From Alphaproteobacteria bacterium (lineage in GTDB: Bacteria; Pseudomonadota; Alphaproteobacteria; UBA8366): DNA of 64,000 bases. Positions 23,968 to 33,443 of the stretch are shown piece after piece. Every line of letters begins with the position of its first letter. Position 1 is the stretch's first letter. The position numbers and the translations under genes were made by a program. The DNA is taken from NCBI GenBank assembly GCA_021774335.1, contig JAJFJD010000008.1, positions 124,001 through 188,000 on the forward strand, written 5' to 3'. The notes under the pieces are model-generated. The model had not been told where the DNA came from, did no database searches, and worked only from the letters and a program-made list of their open reading frames with translations.

Positions 23968-24069
23968 GGATGCCGTCCATCCTGCTGTTTGTTGTTGCGG
24001 TTCCGTCGGGGAGATATAGTGCGTCCGACTATAACCACGTATCCGGCCTTAGTGGCCAAGGAGATTCTT

Positions 24070-24966
24070 TTGACCGTTGCCAGCATGACCGGATTTGCAC
24101 GGGTCGTCGGCGAGCACGGAAGCTGGCGGTGGGCGTGGGAGGCCAAGAGCGTCAACGCCCGTTCGTTGGACGTCCGATTCCGTACGCCGCCCGGCCACGA
24201 CCGGCTTGAAATGGTGGCGCGCGAGGCCGTCACGAAGACCTTCAAGCGCGGCTCGATAAATCTGAACCTTTCGCTGCAGCGCAGCGAGTCCGAGGATTCT
24301 AGCCGGCCGATGCAGATCAATCGCGAATTGCTCGATCAGCTGGTCGAGGAGGCGCGCCGCTACGGTGGCCGGGTCGCGCAGGAGCCACCCCGGATCGAAA
24401 CGCTGCTGGCGGTGCGTGGCGTGGTCGAACCGGTCGACCTTGTGGAAGATGAAGAAGAGGTGACGGCCCGTTTTGATGCCCTGCTGACATCGTTGAAATC
24501 GGCGTTGGCGCAGCTATCCGAGTCTCGGTTGGAGGAGGGCGCGCGGTTAAAGGCATTTTTGGACGACCAGCTCGGAGAACTGACGCGGTTGTGCGGAGAA
24601 GCGTCCACCGTTGAGTCGACCCGGCCGGAAAAGATACTTGAGCGGCTGCGTGGTCAGGTAAAGGACCTGCTCGACGACGATAATGCCATGTCCGAGGACC
24701 GGGTGACGCAGGAGGTCGCGTTATTGGTGGCAAAGGCGGATATCCGCGAGGAAATCGATCGCCTGGGTGCGCATATCTCGGCGGCGGCGGAACATGTCGA
24801 AAAGGGCGGTGCGATCGGCCGCCGGCTCGATTTTCTATGCCAGGAGATGACCCGCGAAGCGAATACGATCTGCTCCAAATCGGGCGATGTGGACCTGACC
24901 GGTGTCGGCCTCGCCATGAAGGCCACCGTCGAGCAGTTTCGCGAGCAGGTTCAAAACGTAGAATGA
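24070..24966 (+). CDS. yicC: YicC family endoribonuclease
   Basis: 298 residues: the N-terminal YicC domain starts SMTGFARV and includes AWEAKSVNARSLDVRFRTPP. The C-terminal DUF1732 half has RVTQEVALLVAKADIREEID, GGAIGRRLDFLCQEMTREAN and SKSGD. YicC proteins are RNases linked to stationary phase and sRNA turnover. The start is assigned to TTG at 24070: AAGGAG lies 6 nt upstream and the product begins in the way usual for alphaproteobacterial YicC; the ATG at 24085 is internal to the conserved motif and 23947 is too far upstream. Its stop overlaps the gmk start (ATGA), showing translational coupling. Confidence 0.95.
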   Translation: MTVASMTGFARVVGEHGSWRWAWEAKSVNARSLDVRFRTPPGHDRLEMVAREAVTKTFKRGSINLNLSLQRSESEDSSRPMQINRELLDQLVEEARRYGGRVAQEPPRIETLLAVRGVVEPVDLVEDEEEVTARFDALLTSLKSALAQLSESRLEEGARLKAFLDDQLGELTRLCGEASTVESTRPEKILERLRGQVKDLLDDDNAMSEDRVTQEVALLVAKADIREEIDRLGAHISAAAEHVEKGGAIGRRLDFLCQEMTREANTICSKSGDVDLTGVGLAMKATVEQFREQVQNVE

Positions 24967-25613
24967 GCGATTCGATGGACGCCGAGCCTATTCACCGTCG
25001 CGGGCTTATGCTGGTCTTGTCGTCGCCGTCCGGGGCCGGCAAATCGACGATCGCCAAGGAAATCCTGGCCCGGGACAAAAACATTGCCATGTCGGTGTCG
25101 ATGACGACCCGGCCGAAACGGCCGGGCGAGGTCGTCGGGCGCGACTATCATTTCGTCGACAAGGCCGATTTCAACCTCATGGTGAATCGGCGCGAGTTCC
25201 TCGAATACGCCAAGGTGTTCGACAACTACTACGGAACGCCGAGCGAACCGGTGCTGGAGGCGCTGGCCGCGGGCCGTGACGTGCTTTTCGACATCGATTG
25301 GCAGGGTACCCAGCAAATCGCCGAACAAGCGCGCGACGATCTGGTGAGCGTTTTCATCCTGCCGCCATCGACGACCGAATTGGAACGGCGCCTGAAGAAG
25401 CGTGCGCAGGATTCGTTGGAAGTCGTGGCGCGGCGCATGAGCAAGGCGTCGGACGAGATGAGCCATTACGCCGAGTATGACTATGTGCTCGTGAACCACG
25501 ATATCGAGCAAAGCGTCACGCGGGCGATGTCTATTCTTACGGCCGAGCGATTGCGCCGCGAACGTATGGTCGGATTGGGCGAATTCGTTAAGGGTTTGCG
25601 CGCAGGGCAGTAA
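24963..25613 (+). CDS. gmk: Guanylate kinase
   Basis: 216 residues converting GMP and ATP to GDP and ADP. Visible are the P-loop SSPSGAGKST (about 20-29), the GMP-binding SVSMTTRPKRPGEV, YHFVDKADF, the EYAKVFDNYYGTP motif and the lid RLKKRAQDS. The ATG at 24963 overlaps the yicC stop by 4 bp, the normal yicC-gmk arrangement in alphaproteobacteria. The C-terminus overlaps the end of the convergent rsmA gene by 26 bp (25588-25613), an unusually tight tail-to-tail junction leaving no room for separate terminators. Confidence 0.97.
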   Translation: MSDSMDAEPIHRRGLMLVLSSPSGAGKSTIAKEILARDKNIAMSVSMTTRPKRPGEVVGRDYHFVDKADFNLMVNRREFLEYAKVFDNYYGTPSEPVLEALAAGRDVLFDIDWQGTQQIAEQARDDLVSVFILPPSTTELERRLKKRAQDSLEVVARRMSKASDEMSHYAEYDYVLVNHDIEQSVTRAMSILTAERLRRERMVGLGEFVKGLRAGQ

Positions 25614-26451
25614 ATGCGCGCGCCATGGCCGCGAAGTCCGCGACCGATAATTCTTCGGCGCGGGCCGCCGGGTTAATCCCGGTTTCTTCGAACAGCAACG
25701 ATGGATCCAGGGGCAGCGTGCGCAGTGCGCGACGCAGCATCTTGCGGCGTTGTCCGAACGCCGCAGCAACGACCGTTTCCATGGCGTCCCATTCCGCGGG
25801 ATGTTCGTTGGTTTGCCGTGGAATTAGCTGGACGACGCTGGAATCGACCTTGGGCGGCGGCGTGAAGGCGCGGGCAGGCAGGTTAAGGCAGATACGCGTG
25901 TCGCAGCGCCATCCCGCCATGACGGACAAACGGCCATACGTCTTGGTGCCCGGCCCGGCGACGATCCGCTCTGCGACCTCTTTCTGGAACATCAGCGTCA
26001 GGCTGGCAAAATCGTCGGCGGCTCGCAGCCAGTTGATGAGCAGCACGCTGGCGACGTTGTAGGGCAGGTTGGCGACGATATGGCGGGGGGCCGTGCCGAG
26101 TGTTGCCGCGTCGATTTTCGCGGCGTCACCCTCGATTAGCGTCAGGCGTCCCTTTGCAACGGCCACGAGACCGGCTAGGGCGTCGATGCATCGGCGGTCG
26201 CGTTCGATCGCAATCACCGACTTTGCGCCTTCTGCGAGCAGTGCGCGGGTCAGCCCGCCGGGGCCCGGGCCTACTTCGATCACGGTCGCGTCGCGTAAGT
26301 CGCCGGCCGCGCGCGCGATGCGCCGGGTCAGATTGAGATCGAGGAGGAAGTGTTGTCCTAGCGCTTTGCGGGCGTTCAGGCCGTGTTGTGCAATGACCGC
26401 GCGCAGCGGTGGTAGCCCGCCGAATACGTCGATTTCCTCGCGGTCATGCAA
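25588..26451 (-). CDS. rsmA: 16S rRNA (adenine1518-N6/adenine1519-N6) dimethyltransferase
   Basis: 287 residues of RsmA (KsgA): ARKALGQHFLLDLNL near residue 30, SAM-binding VIEVGPGPGGLTRALL (about 56-71), acidic IERDRRCIDAL, and the catalytic NLPYNVAS motif (about 129-136). It dimethylates two adjacent adenines of the 16S helix-45 loop late in small-subunit assembly. Its start overlaps the pdxA stop by 8 bp, making it the last gene of the lptG-lptD-surA-pdxA-rsmA run, the common proteobacterial order. Confidence 0.97.
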   Translation of the reverse strand: MHDREEIDVFGGLPPLRAVIAQHGLNARKALGQHFLLDLNLTRRIARAAGDLRDATVIEVGPGPGGLTRALLAEGAKSVIAIERDRRCIDALAGLVAVAKGRLTLIEGDAAKIDAATLGTAPRHIVANLPYNVASVLLINWLRAADDFASLTLMFQKEVAERIVAGPGTKTYGRLSVMAGWRCDTRICLNLPARAFTPPPKVDSSVVQLIPRQTNEHPAEWDAMETVVAAAFGQRRKMLRRALRTLPLDPSLLFEETGINPAARAEELSVADFAAMARAFTALRANP

Positions 26452-27478
26452 GGGCTTTGCTGTCGCGCGTGCGGTACTGCCCGCGTTGCCGCACGATGTC
26501 GCCCGCGACGGACAAAGACGCCATGAAACTTCTGTCGTCGGCGACGCCCATGCCGGCGATTTCCAGCGCCGTACCGTGATCGGGTGACGTGCGGACGAAA
26601 GGGAGGCCGAGCGTTACGTTGACGCCACTGTGGAAGTCGATCGTTTTCAGCGGGATCAGCGCCTGATCGTGGTACATGCAGATCGCCGCGTCATAGCCTT
26701 CGCGGGCGCGTTCGTGAAACATCGAATCGGCGGGCGCCGGCCCGCTGACGGAGACACCCTGCTGCTTCAGCGCATCGAGCGCGGGCACGATGATGTCCTG
26801 TTCTTCCCGGCCCATCGATCCGTCTTCGCCGCCGTGAGGATTCAGCGCCGCCATCATGATATGCGGAGTTTCGATTCCGAAATCGCGGCGCAACGCCTGA
26901 ACAGTAATTAAAGACGCCGCGACAATGTCATCGGTTCTCAATGTCTGGATCGCCTGTGCCAAGGAAATATGGCTGGTGATCGGCACGACGCGAAGGCCGG
27001 GGCACAGCAGCATCATGACCGATCGGTCGATCCCGGCGATCTCGGCCAGGAATTCGGTATGACCAGGGTGCTGGAACCCGGCGTCGTACAATGTTTTCTT
27101 GTGGATGGGGTTTGTCAGGACGGCCGCGGCACTGCCCGTCATGGCGTATTCGGCGGCCTTGCGTATGGAGGTGACAACGCTGGATGCGTTCGCGGGGTCG
27201 GGCTGTCCTGGGGTTGTGGATCCCGGCACGTCGAGCGGCAAGACCGGCAGACTATCCCCGAAACAATCGGTTGCCGCCTCCGGTGCGTCGATTTCGGTCA
27301 GCGGCACATCCCAGTTTAACCGCTCGGCGATGCGAGCGAGGCGGTCCGGACTATCGACGGCAAAGAACGGCGGCAGGTTGTGATCGGCGCGATTTCGCCA
27401 GGCCGACAAGGTCAATTCTCCACCGATGCCGGCGGGTTCGCCCATTGTGACCGCGATAGCGCTCGCGCCGCTGGTCAT
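26444..27478 (-). CDS. pdxA: 4-hydroxythreonine-4-phosphate dehydrogenase
   Basis: 344 residues with PdxA signatures: AVTMGEPAGIGGELTL at the N-terminus, VLTNPIHKKTLYDAGF, HPGHTEFLAEI, a metal-binding His in ALNPHGGEDG, and CMYHDQALIPLKT. It oxidises and decarboxylates 4-phosphohydroxy-L-threonine in the DXP-dependent vitamin B6 pathway. It overlaps surA by 4 bp and rsmA by 8 bp, so translation is coupled across all three. Confidence 0.97.
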   Translation of the reverse strand: MTSGASAIAVTMGEPAGIGGELTLSAWRNRADHNLPPFFAVDSPDRLARIAERLNWDVPLTEIDAPEAATDCFGDSLPVLPLDVPGSTTPGQPDPANASSVVTSIRKAAEYAMTGSAAAVLTNPIHKKTLYDAGFQHPGHTEFLAEIAGIDRSVMMLLCPGLRVVPITSHISLAQAIQTLRTDDIVAASLITVQALRRDFGIETPHIMMAALNPHGGEDGSMGREEQDIIVPALDALKQQGVSVSGPAPADSMFHERAREGYDAAICMYHDQALIPLKTIDFHSGVNVTLGLPFVRTSPDHGTALEIAGMGVADDRSFMASLSVAGDIVRQRGQYRTRDSKALA

Positions 27479-28764
27479 CCACGAATGTCCACGAATGCAG
27501 TACGCCGGAGGTCGCGCATATACCGTTGCACCAAAAGGTCGAACCGTTTTCTGCCCAGTCGATTGGTGATCTGCTCCCGGCTCGGCAGTCCCGCAGTATC
27601 GTCTTCAGTGCGTGAGCAGAGCGTCGCCAGGAGAATACCTTCGGCCACGCGGACGGGTTCGCTAGTTTGGCCGACACGCAAAGGGGCGACGACGTTGCGA
27701 ATGCTGGGCGGCAGTTTTTCCAAACTGATGCTTCTAATATCGCCCGACCGTGGTGCATCGACGCCTTGTGCGGCTTGGCGCATGTCATCGCAACTGCGAA
27801 CCTGCGATCGAACCTTGAGTCCGAGGGTTTGCTGCGTCTGCAGCTCGGTGGGTGTTGGGGTGGCACTGAGCGGTAGGACGAGTTGAGTCAAACTGACCGT
27901 CGTGGCGGCGGCTTGGACCGGTGTCGGTGTTTTCCGGTCAACCAGCAAAAGGATGTAGTACCCGGACAACGTCTTGATCGGGCCAACGATTTGGTTTTTC
28001 GTCATTCCGTCGAGCAGGCGGTCCAGTTCCGGCGCGAGCTGACCCTTGGTAACCCAGCCGAGATCACCGCCGACCGCTGCGCTCGTGCTTTGCGAAAATT
28101 CCCGGGCCAACGCATTGAAGCGGGCGCCGCCTTTGATCTGCTGTAACAGGCGTTGGGCGAGATCGCGCACGTCGCGTTCGCCATCGGGCGTATCCACGCT
28201 GAGGAAGATTTCGGCTATTCGATGGCGGGGCAGGTTCCGGACCGCTTTGAGCCGCGCGAGCTCCTCCTCGACCTCTTCGTCCCCGATGAAGACTTGCCGT
28301 TGCAGCCGTTGCCGGATGACTTTACTCCACGCCCGCTCGGCGCGGAGCTTCGCGCGGAGCACGTTCACATCCACATTCGCACGCCCCAGCATCGTCTCGA
28401 CTTCTCCCGCTGAAAGGTCGTTCTGCTTGTTCAGTCGCGCGAGCATGTCGTCGACTTCTTTTTCGGTGACGCGAACATTCAAGCGTTTGGCTTCTTGGGA
28501 CTGGAGGTGCTCGTCGATCATGTTGCGCAGGACCTGCGGTGTGAGCCGCTGCCGAGATTCCGGCGTATTGGGCAGACTGCTGGTTACCATCACCATGCGA
28601 ACCCGCTGCGCCAGATCGTAGGCCGAGATAACGTCTTCGTTGACGACGGCGGCAATCCGCAAAACGCCCTGTGCGGGTGCATGGTTCGCAATCGACCATG
28701 ACAATAGCAGGGCCACGCCGAGAAATAGCGTCAAACTCACGTTTCGCGTAAATATCCTATTCAT
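27475..28764 (-). CDS. surA: Periplasmic chaperone / peptidyl-prolyl isomerase
   Basis: 429 residues: signal peptide (SLTLFLGVALLLSWSIANHAPAQG), a SurA N-terminal domain (RIAAVVNEDVISAYDLAQRV), one parvulin PpiC domain (about 190-285: HRIAEIFLSV to GGDLGWVTKGQLAPELD) and a C-terminal degenerate segment. It escorts outer-membrane proteins such as LptD through the periplasm, which explains its place just after lptD. Only one parvulin domain is intact, as in many alphaproteobacterial SurA proteins (E. coli has two). The stop overlaps the pdxA start by 4 bp. Confidence 0.93.
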   Translation of the reverse strand: MNRIFTRNVSLTLFLGVALLLSWSIANHAPAQGVLRIAAVVNEDVISAYDLAQRVRMVMVTSSLPNTPESRQRLTPQVLRNMIDEHLQSQEAKRLNVRVTEKEVDDMLARLNKQNDLSAGEVETMLGRANVDVNVLRAKLRAERAWSKVIRQRLQRQVFIGDEEVEEELARLKAVRNLPRHRIAEIFLSVDTPDGERDVRDLAQRLLQQIKGGARFNALAREFSQSTSAAVGGDLGWVTKGQLAPELDRLLDGMTKNQIVGPIKTLSGYYILLLVDRKTPTPVQAAATTVSLTQLVLPLSATPTPTELQTQQTLGLKVRSQVRSCDDMRQAAQGVDAPRSGDIRSISLEKLPPSIRNVVAPLRVGQTSEPVRVAEGILLATLCSRTEDDTAGLPSREQITNRLGRKRFDLLVQRYMRDLRRTAFVDIRG

Positions 28765-28818
28765 AAGTCACTGTTTTACAGAAAAACATGCCCGTCATCC
28801 ATCATTGATCGACGGTGG

Positions 28819-30996
28819 CTAGCCGGCCGTGGTTTTGACCTCGCCCAGATGCTTGAACCTAAGCTTAAACAGTATCGAATCGGAAGGATCAATATCTTCA
28901 TCCTGGAAGAAGCTGCGTGTTCCGATGATATCGAAGGCAATGCATTCGTCTTCGTAAGTTAAGCTGCCGCTATGGCGAAGGTATTCGCCGGCGTCGATGT
29001 CGCGATGGGTCGAAGCCTCGAATGACCAGTTATCCGTGATCTTCGTCTTGAGCGTCAGCTTGATTTCTTCACGTTCCTCGAACTGGCTCGTCGCGCTGAC
29101 AAAGCTGTAGGAACCGCGGAGTTGGTAGGCTGGAGGTCCAAGGGTGAAGGTAATGTCATTGCGCTTCGGCTCTGCGAACTTCTCGGCGGAAAAGGCGAAG
29201 CGATATAACACATCGAGATATCTGTTGGGTCGTATATCGATCCGGCCAACGATGTCCGACACATCCCGATCGAGGAGGCTGCTATTTGACAGTTTCTCGT
29301 CGGTATTCAACCGATAACTCTGCCCAATGAAGGCGCTCGCCTGGCCGTCCCGAGCGCCGTATGCGGCGAAGCGTAGGCCATAGGCGAACCGTTGGCCGCT
29401 TTCTACGCGGTCGCCGCCGGCCAATCGGTCCTCACTGAACAAATTGGTGTCGTCGGCCTCGAAGGCAGTGCTGTCCTCGTTCGGAATTTCTCCCGGATTC
29501 TGTCCGGTTGGTGATGCGGTGAACATCGCGATCGGTTCAATAATCTGCCGGATGTTGCCGGTCGAGCGCACCAGGGGATAGCGGACGTCCATGGTTGCCC
29601 GGGGCAGGAACCGGCCGGTGACGGAATCATCAACACCTTGGTTCACGCGTGCGTCGGACGTTTGGTTCACGTTGTAGAGATCGGCGCGTAGCGAGCCGCG
29701 GAAAGTGGTGAGCAAGCCGAAATCCGTGGTATGTGAGATTTCGTATCCCGGGCGCAGAGAAAAGCGCTGAGTTGTCGGTCCATCGCTGCGGGTGAGCACG
29801 CGAAAGTCCGTATCGACATTATACCGGCCACCATAGCGATCAGCTTCGCTGACGTGATTGTATTGCACAAGCGGCGCGATAAAAGGCTGTTCAGGGCGGT
29901 CGCCGGACCGCAGGTCCTGGAAGGCGTATAGGTTGGCTGCTGCGTAGGTCCGGGGCCGAAATCCTTCGACATAGGCGTTCGACTCCAACATATCGCCGCC
30001 TTCGTCGAAGAAGTTGAACCGCCGGAGGTAGCTTCGGTCGGTCGCACGTTCGACGTTGGCGCCGGCGCGCCATGTTTCGTCGAAATCAAAGCGCCCGTCT
30101 AACGCGGCATGACCGCGAATTCTATTGCGGCGGACCACTTCCACGCCGTCTTCGGTTTTCGTCCGGTCCGCCTCTGTGATACTGCCGCGGAGGTTAATCT
30201 CACCCTTATCGAAGCGCTGGCGATATTCCCCACTCATGACCAAGCCTTCGTCTTTGGTATAGATGGGCGTTACGGTAGCGTCCTTGTCCTTGTCGAGAAC
30301 AACGTAATACGGCAACCGTATGAAACCACCGAGATTGCCGCCAGTGCCAAAGTCTGGCGCGAGGAAGCCGCTTTTTCGCTTCACCGTCGGATCGGGGTGC
30401 GAAAAATACGGCACATACACCACCGGCACGCCGAACATCTCCAGGAACGCGTTGCGATAGCGGATTTCCTGCCGTTCCTGGTCATGCTCGACAGTTTCCG
30501 CCTTGATCTGCCAGACTAACGGGCGGCTGGGGTCCTTCTTGCAGGCCTCGCAGGGCGAATAGATCGCGCGCTTCATGATGGTCAGGTTGCCATCACGGCG
30601 TTCGGCTTCGCTGGCCGCAAAACGGCTTTCGTCGGTTAGCAATATTCGAAGCTGGCGTACGATCCCGTTCTTGAGCTTATCCGTCAGTTCGACGAATTCG
30701 GCGAAAATGACCTCACCGCCCGGTTCCATCAGCGTCACGTTACCGGATGCGCTGACGGTATCGGATTTCTGATTGTAACTGACCGTGTTCGCTAGAAGCA
30801 CCCGCTCGCCTTGGGTTATCTCCACATTGCCGCGTGCGATGATGGTGCCGAGTTCTTCATCTTGGCTCAATTCGTCGGCCGTGATCAGTACCGGTTGATC
30901 GGGAATTTGCTGCGTCGTTACCTGTGCTTCGGCGACACCGGGCACAATCAACGCGGTCATCACCAGCACGACAAGGATCCAGCCCAGCCGCATCAT
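28819..30996 (-). CDS. lptD: LPS-assembly outer-membrane protein LptD
   Basis: 725 residues: signal peptide (LVVLVMTALIVPGVAEAQ), an OstA/LptA-like jellyroll (PVLITADELSQDEELGTI to MEPGGEVIFAEF) and a long beta-barrel (LptD C-terminal domain) with SFVSATSQFEEREEIKL near the end and a final strand finishing LRFKHLGEV. The CEACKK cysteine pair (about 150-155) at the jellyroll/barrel boundary is typical of alphaproteobacterial LptD. It inserts LPS into the outer leaflet. The start overlaps the lptG stop by 4 bp, coupling it to its inner-membrane partner; surA follows after 54 bp. Confidence 0.95.
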   Translation of the reverse strand: MMRLGWILVVLVMTALIVPGVAEAQVTTQQIPDQPVLITADELSQDEELGTIIARGNVEITQGERVLLANTVSYNQKSDTVSASGNVTLMEPGGEVIFAEFVELTDKLKNGIVRQLRILLTDESRFAASEAERRDGNLTIMKRAIYSPCEACKKDPSRPLVWQIKAETVEHDQERQEIRYRNAFLEMFGVPVVYVPYFSHPDPTVKRKSGFLAPDFGTGGNLGGFIRLPYYVVLDKDKDATVTPIYTKDEGLVMSGEYRQRFDKGEINLRGSITEADRTKTEDGVEVVRRNRIRGHAALDGRFDFDETWRAGANVERATDRSYLRRFNFFDEGGDMLESNAYVEGFRPRTYAAANLYAFQDLRSGDRPEQPFIAPLVQYNHVSEADRYGGRYNVDTDFRVLTRSDGPTTQRFSLRPGYEISHTTDFGLLTTFRGSLRADLYNVNQTSDARVNQGVDDSVTGRFLPRATMDVRYPLVRSTGNIRQIIEPIAMFTASPTGQNPGEIPNEDSTAFEADDTNLFSEDRLAGGDRVESGQRFAYGLRFAAYGARDGQASAFIGQSYRLNTDEKLSNSSLLDRDVSDIVGRIDIRPNRYLDVLYRFAFSAEKFAEPKRNDITFTLGPPAYQLRGSYSFVSATSQFEEREEIKLTLKTKITDNWSFEASTHRDIDAGEYLRHSGSLTYEDECIAFDIIGTRSFFQDEDIDPSDSILFKLRFKHLGEVKTTAG

Positions 30997-32090
30997 CCGT
31001 CCTCCAGATGAAACAGCATGGCGAGGCCGACCAGCATTGATACGCCAGCCGGCGTCCAGGCCGCCAGTGGGATCGGGATACTCGCTGACAGGCCGAGCGC
31101 GTGCACAATATCGGTTAGGAAATACAGGACGAAACTGCAGGATAGGCCGCCCAGCAGCGCGGCGGTCGTGCCGGTGCGCCGGTTAATGCGCAGCGTGAAC
31201 GACGCGGCAATAAGGATCATCGACGACAGCAGGAGCGGAAACGCGGTGAGTGCATGAAAATGCAGCCGATGCCGGTGTCCGGAAAAGCCGGCGGCCTCGA
31301 TCGTGTCGATGAAGTCCGGCAGACTCCAGAATGACATCGTCTCCGGTGCCGAGAAGCTCTCCAGAATATTGGTCTTCGTCATATCCGTCGGCACCCGGAC
31401 ATTGGTGACCGGCCGCGTTTCCGGTTTCGGTGATGACAACCAGCCGTTGGGAATGACCCAATAACCATCCGTTAGGATGGCGCGGTCCGCATCGATGCGA
31501 TCGACAAAGCGGCTTTTCGCGTCGAAGCGGAAAATTATCACCTGATGCAGGATCAAATCCTTTTGCGAAACGCGCAGCGCATGAATGACCGCGTAGTCGC
31601 CTTGCGCGCCCGCTTGCCGCAACCAAAGCCCATTCCGCGACACCGAGATCATGCTCGTCCGGTTCTTGATGTGTTCGGCTTCGAGCTTTTGGAACTGCGC
31701 CAACATCGCCGCCGAGAAAGGATTGATGACGGCGATCTGGAGAGTGCCGACGAATACCGTGATGAGAAAGGCGGGGAGGATGAATTGCCAGGCGGAGATG
31801 CCGGCAGCGCGTGCGACAACGGCTTCGTTCGCGCGGGCGAGGCGCCAGAAAGTCAGCATCGCTGCGAACAGGATCATGAACGGCAGTGTCACCTGCGACA
31901 GGAACGGCAGTTTGAGCAAACTCATCTGCAGGACGAGGCCCAGCGTGACGGCATCCTTGTCGGACGTCCGCCGAAGCATTTCGACGACGTCGAAAAGCAA
32001 GGCGATCGCCATGAATATCAGAAATACACTGACCAGCCAGAGCAGGAACTGGCGTCCGAGATAGGAAAACAATGTGGTTGAAATATTCAC
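30993..32090 (-). CDS. lptG: LPS export permease LptG
   Basis: 365 residues of the YjgP/YjgQ family: three N-terminal membrane helices (including FLLWLVSVFLIFMAIALLF), a periplasmic beta-jellyroll in the middle (MISVSRNGLWLRQAG onward), then three C-terminal helices (FPLLLSSMILIAASFTL and AALLGGLSCSFVLYFLTDI). LptG with LptF and LptB2 extracts LPS from the inner membrane. It heads the lptD-surA-pdxA-rsmA run. In most relatives lptF directly precedes it; here lptF is 3.4 kb away beyond a three-gene cassette on the other strand, so lptG must have its own promoter in 32091-32467. Confidence 0.92.
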   Translation of the reverse strand: MNISTTLFSYLGRQFLLWLVSVFLIFMAIALLFDVVEMLRRTSDKDAVTLGLVLQMSLLKLPFLSQVTLPFMILFAAMLTFWRLARANEAVVARAAGISAWQFILPAFLITVFVGTLQIAVINPFSAAMLAQFQKLEAEHIKNRTSMISVSRNGLWLRQAGAQGDYAVIHALRVSQKDLILHQVIIFRFDAKSRFVDRIDADRAILTDGYWVIPNGWLSSPKPETRPVTNVRVPTDMTKTNILESFSAPETMSFWSLPDFIDTIEAAGFSGHRHRLHFHALTAFPLLLSSMILIAASFTLRINRRTGTTAALLGGLSCSFVLYFLTDIVHALGLSASIPIPLAAWTPAGVSMLVGLAMLFHLEDG

Positions 32091-32467
32091 GTACGGTTCC
32101 GATCCGAACTAGATGCTCCTTATGGATCGGAGGTGCAGGGATGTGACGATGGGGCGATGCCGTTCTGTTGAGCAGGAAATCCTGCGCGCGATATCATTTA
32201 CGATATCCATATAACGGCATGTCCGGAGCGATCCGACGAAGAGTCGGAACGAACTTACTATGGTGCCCATACCCTGTCTTTCTTATTTTATTGTTGAGTA
32301 ATAGTACGGATCGCCGCGTTATTGGAAGAAAATTTGACCGAATTTTTTATGTTTCCGTAGTATTTTATGCCTCGGCGAAGTTCGTTAACAACGTGTTAAT
32401 CGGCCCATGCAATATTTCGGCGCGATGATTCGGGCTATGACCATGAAATCGGCGGAATAACTTCTTA
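32091..32467. promoter_or_regulatory. Divergent promoter region between lptG and the DPA cassette
   Basis: 377 bp without a credible gene. The half next to the UbiA gene (about 32280-32440) is AT-rich, unlike the surroundings, and probably holds its promoter. GATATC occurs twice 12 bp apart (32190-32195 and 32202-32207) nearer lptG. No box could be assigned with confidence. Confidence 0.4.
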
Positions 32468-33379
32468 ATGTCTACCGGGACGACCGAAGAGAACGCGTCA
32501 GAGAATAGCAGCGGTTTTCTTACCGGTGCCCTTCAGTTGATGCGTCCGAAACAGTGGGTGAAGAATACCTTCGTCTTCGCGCCGCTGTTCTTTACGCCGC
32601 TTGCCGTAACAATGGACAGCGTCGCCGCGGTCGTAACGGTATTTGTCGCATTTTGCCTAGTGTCCAGTGGCGTCTATTGCTTCAACGACGCGCGCGATTG
32701 CGAGAGCGACCGGCTGCATCCGTCGAAGCGGAACCGTCCGGTGGCGTCCGGGCGAGTGTCAATCGCCGCCGCCATGATTATGGCGGTATTGTTGGTCTTA
32801 GGCGGATTGCTGCTCGCCGTTTGGAAAATCCCGTCGGCTGCGGTGGTGCTGATCGCGTATCTCGCGATCAACGCGGGATACAGTCTCGGCCTCAAGAAGA
32901 TTTCCATTGTCGATGTGATGGTCATATCCGTCGGGTTCGTCCTGAGACTGCATGCGGGCGCCGCCGTGATTGACGTTGCGCCCACGCCGTGGATTCAGAT
33001 ATGCGGCGGGCTGCTGGCTTTGTTCATCGCATTGGCTAAGCGCCGCGACGATCTGTCGCTTGAGATCGGGGCCGAACATCGCGCTAGTCTCGGCGGCTAC
33101 ACCAAGCCGTTTCTTGATATTTGCATCGTTGTCACTTTATCGGCGCTGTTAATTTCCTATCTGATATTTACGCTCGACGGTGATGCGATGGCGCGCTTGG
33201 GAAGCGACAAGATTTATCTGACGGTTCCTTATGTCATCGCGGGTATATTCCGGTATGTCCAACTTACCGTCGTTTTTGAGCGGTCGGGGTCGCCGACCGA
33301 CTTATTGTTCGAGGATGGGTTCCTATTGGCTTGCGTTTCAGGATGGTTGGCATCCTACGTTTATATGATTCATTTTTGA
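32468..33379 (+). CDS. UbiA-family decaprenyl-phosphate phosphoribosyltransferase (DPPR synthase)
   Basis: 303 residues, about nine membrane helices, with the aspartate-rich prenyl-diphosphate-type motif FNDARDCESDRLHPSKRNRP (about 72-91), which matches the NDxxDxxxDRxHPxKxxRP signature of Rv3806c-like enzymes rather than of ubiquinone UbiA. RPKQWVKNTFVFAPLFF near the start and LAKRRDDLSLE are further matches. It transfers phosphoribose from PRPP to polyprenyl phosphate at the inner membrane, the first committed step to decaprenylphosphoryl-D-arabinose. The next two genes encode the epimerase pair. In Azorhizobium the homologue NoeC serves arabinosylation of Nod factors. No DPPR phosphatase (Rv3807c-like) is in the cassette. 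Confidence 0.88.
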   Translation: MSTGTTEENASENSSGFLTGALQLMRPKQWVKNTFVFAPLFFTPLAVTMDSVAAVVTVFVAFCLVSSGVYCFNDARDCESDRLHPSKRNRPVASGRVSIAAAMIMAVLLVLGGLLLAVWKIPSAAVVLIAYLAINAGYSLGLKKISIVDVMVISVGFVLRLHAGAAVIDVAPTPWIQICGGLLALFIALAKRRDDLSLEIGAEHRASLGGYTKPFLDICIVVTLSALLISYLIFTLDGDAMARLGSDKIYLTVPYVIAGIFRYVQLTVVFERSGSPTDLLFEDGFLLACVSGWLASYVYMIHF

Positions 33380-33443
33380 TGGCCCTTGGTCGTGTCCTTT
33401 CTGCGGCACGTTTTGCGTCGACCGCATCGTTCGGATTCCGTAG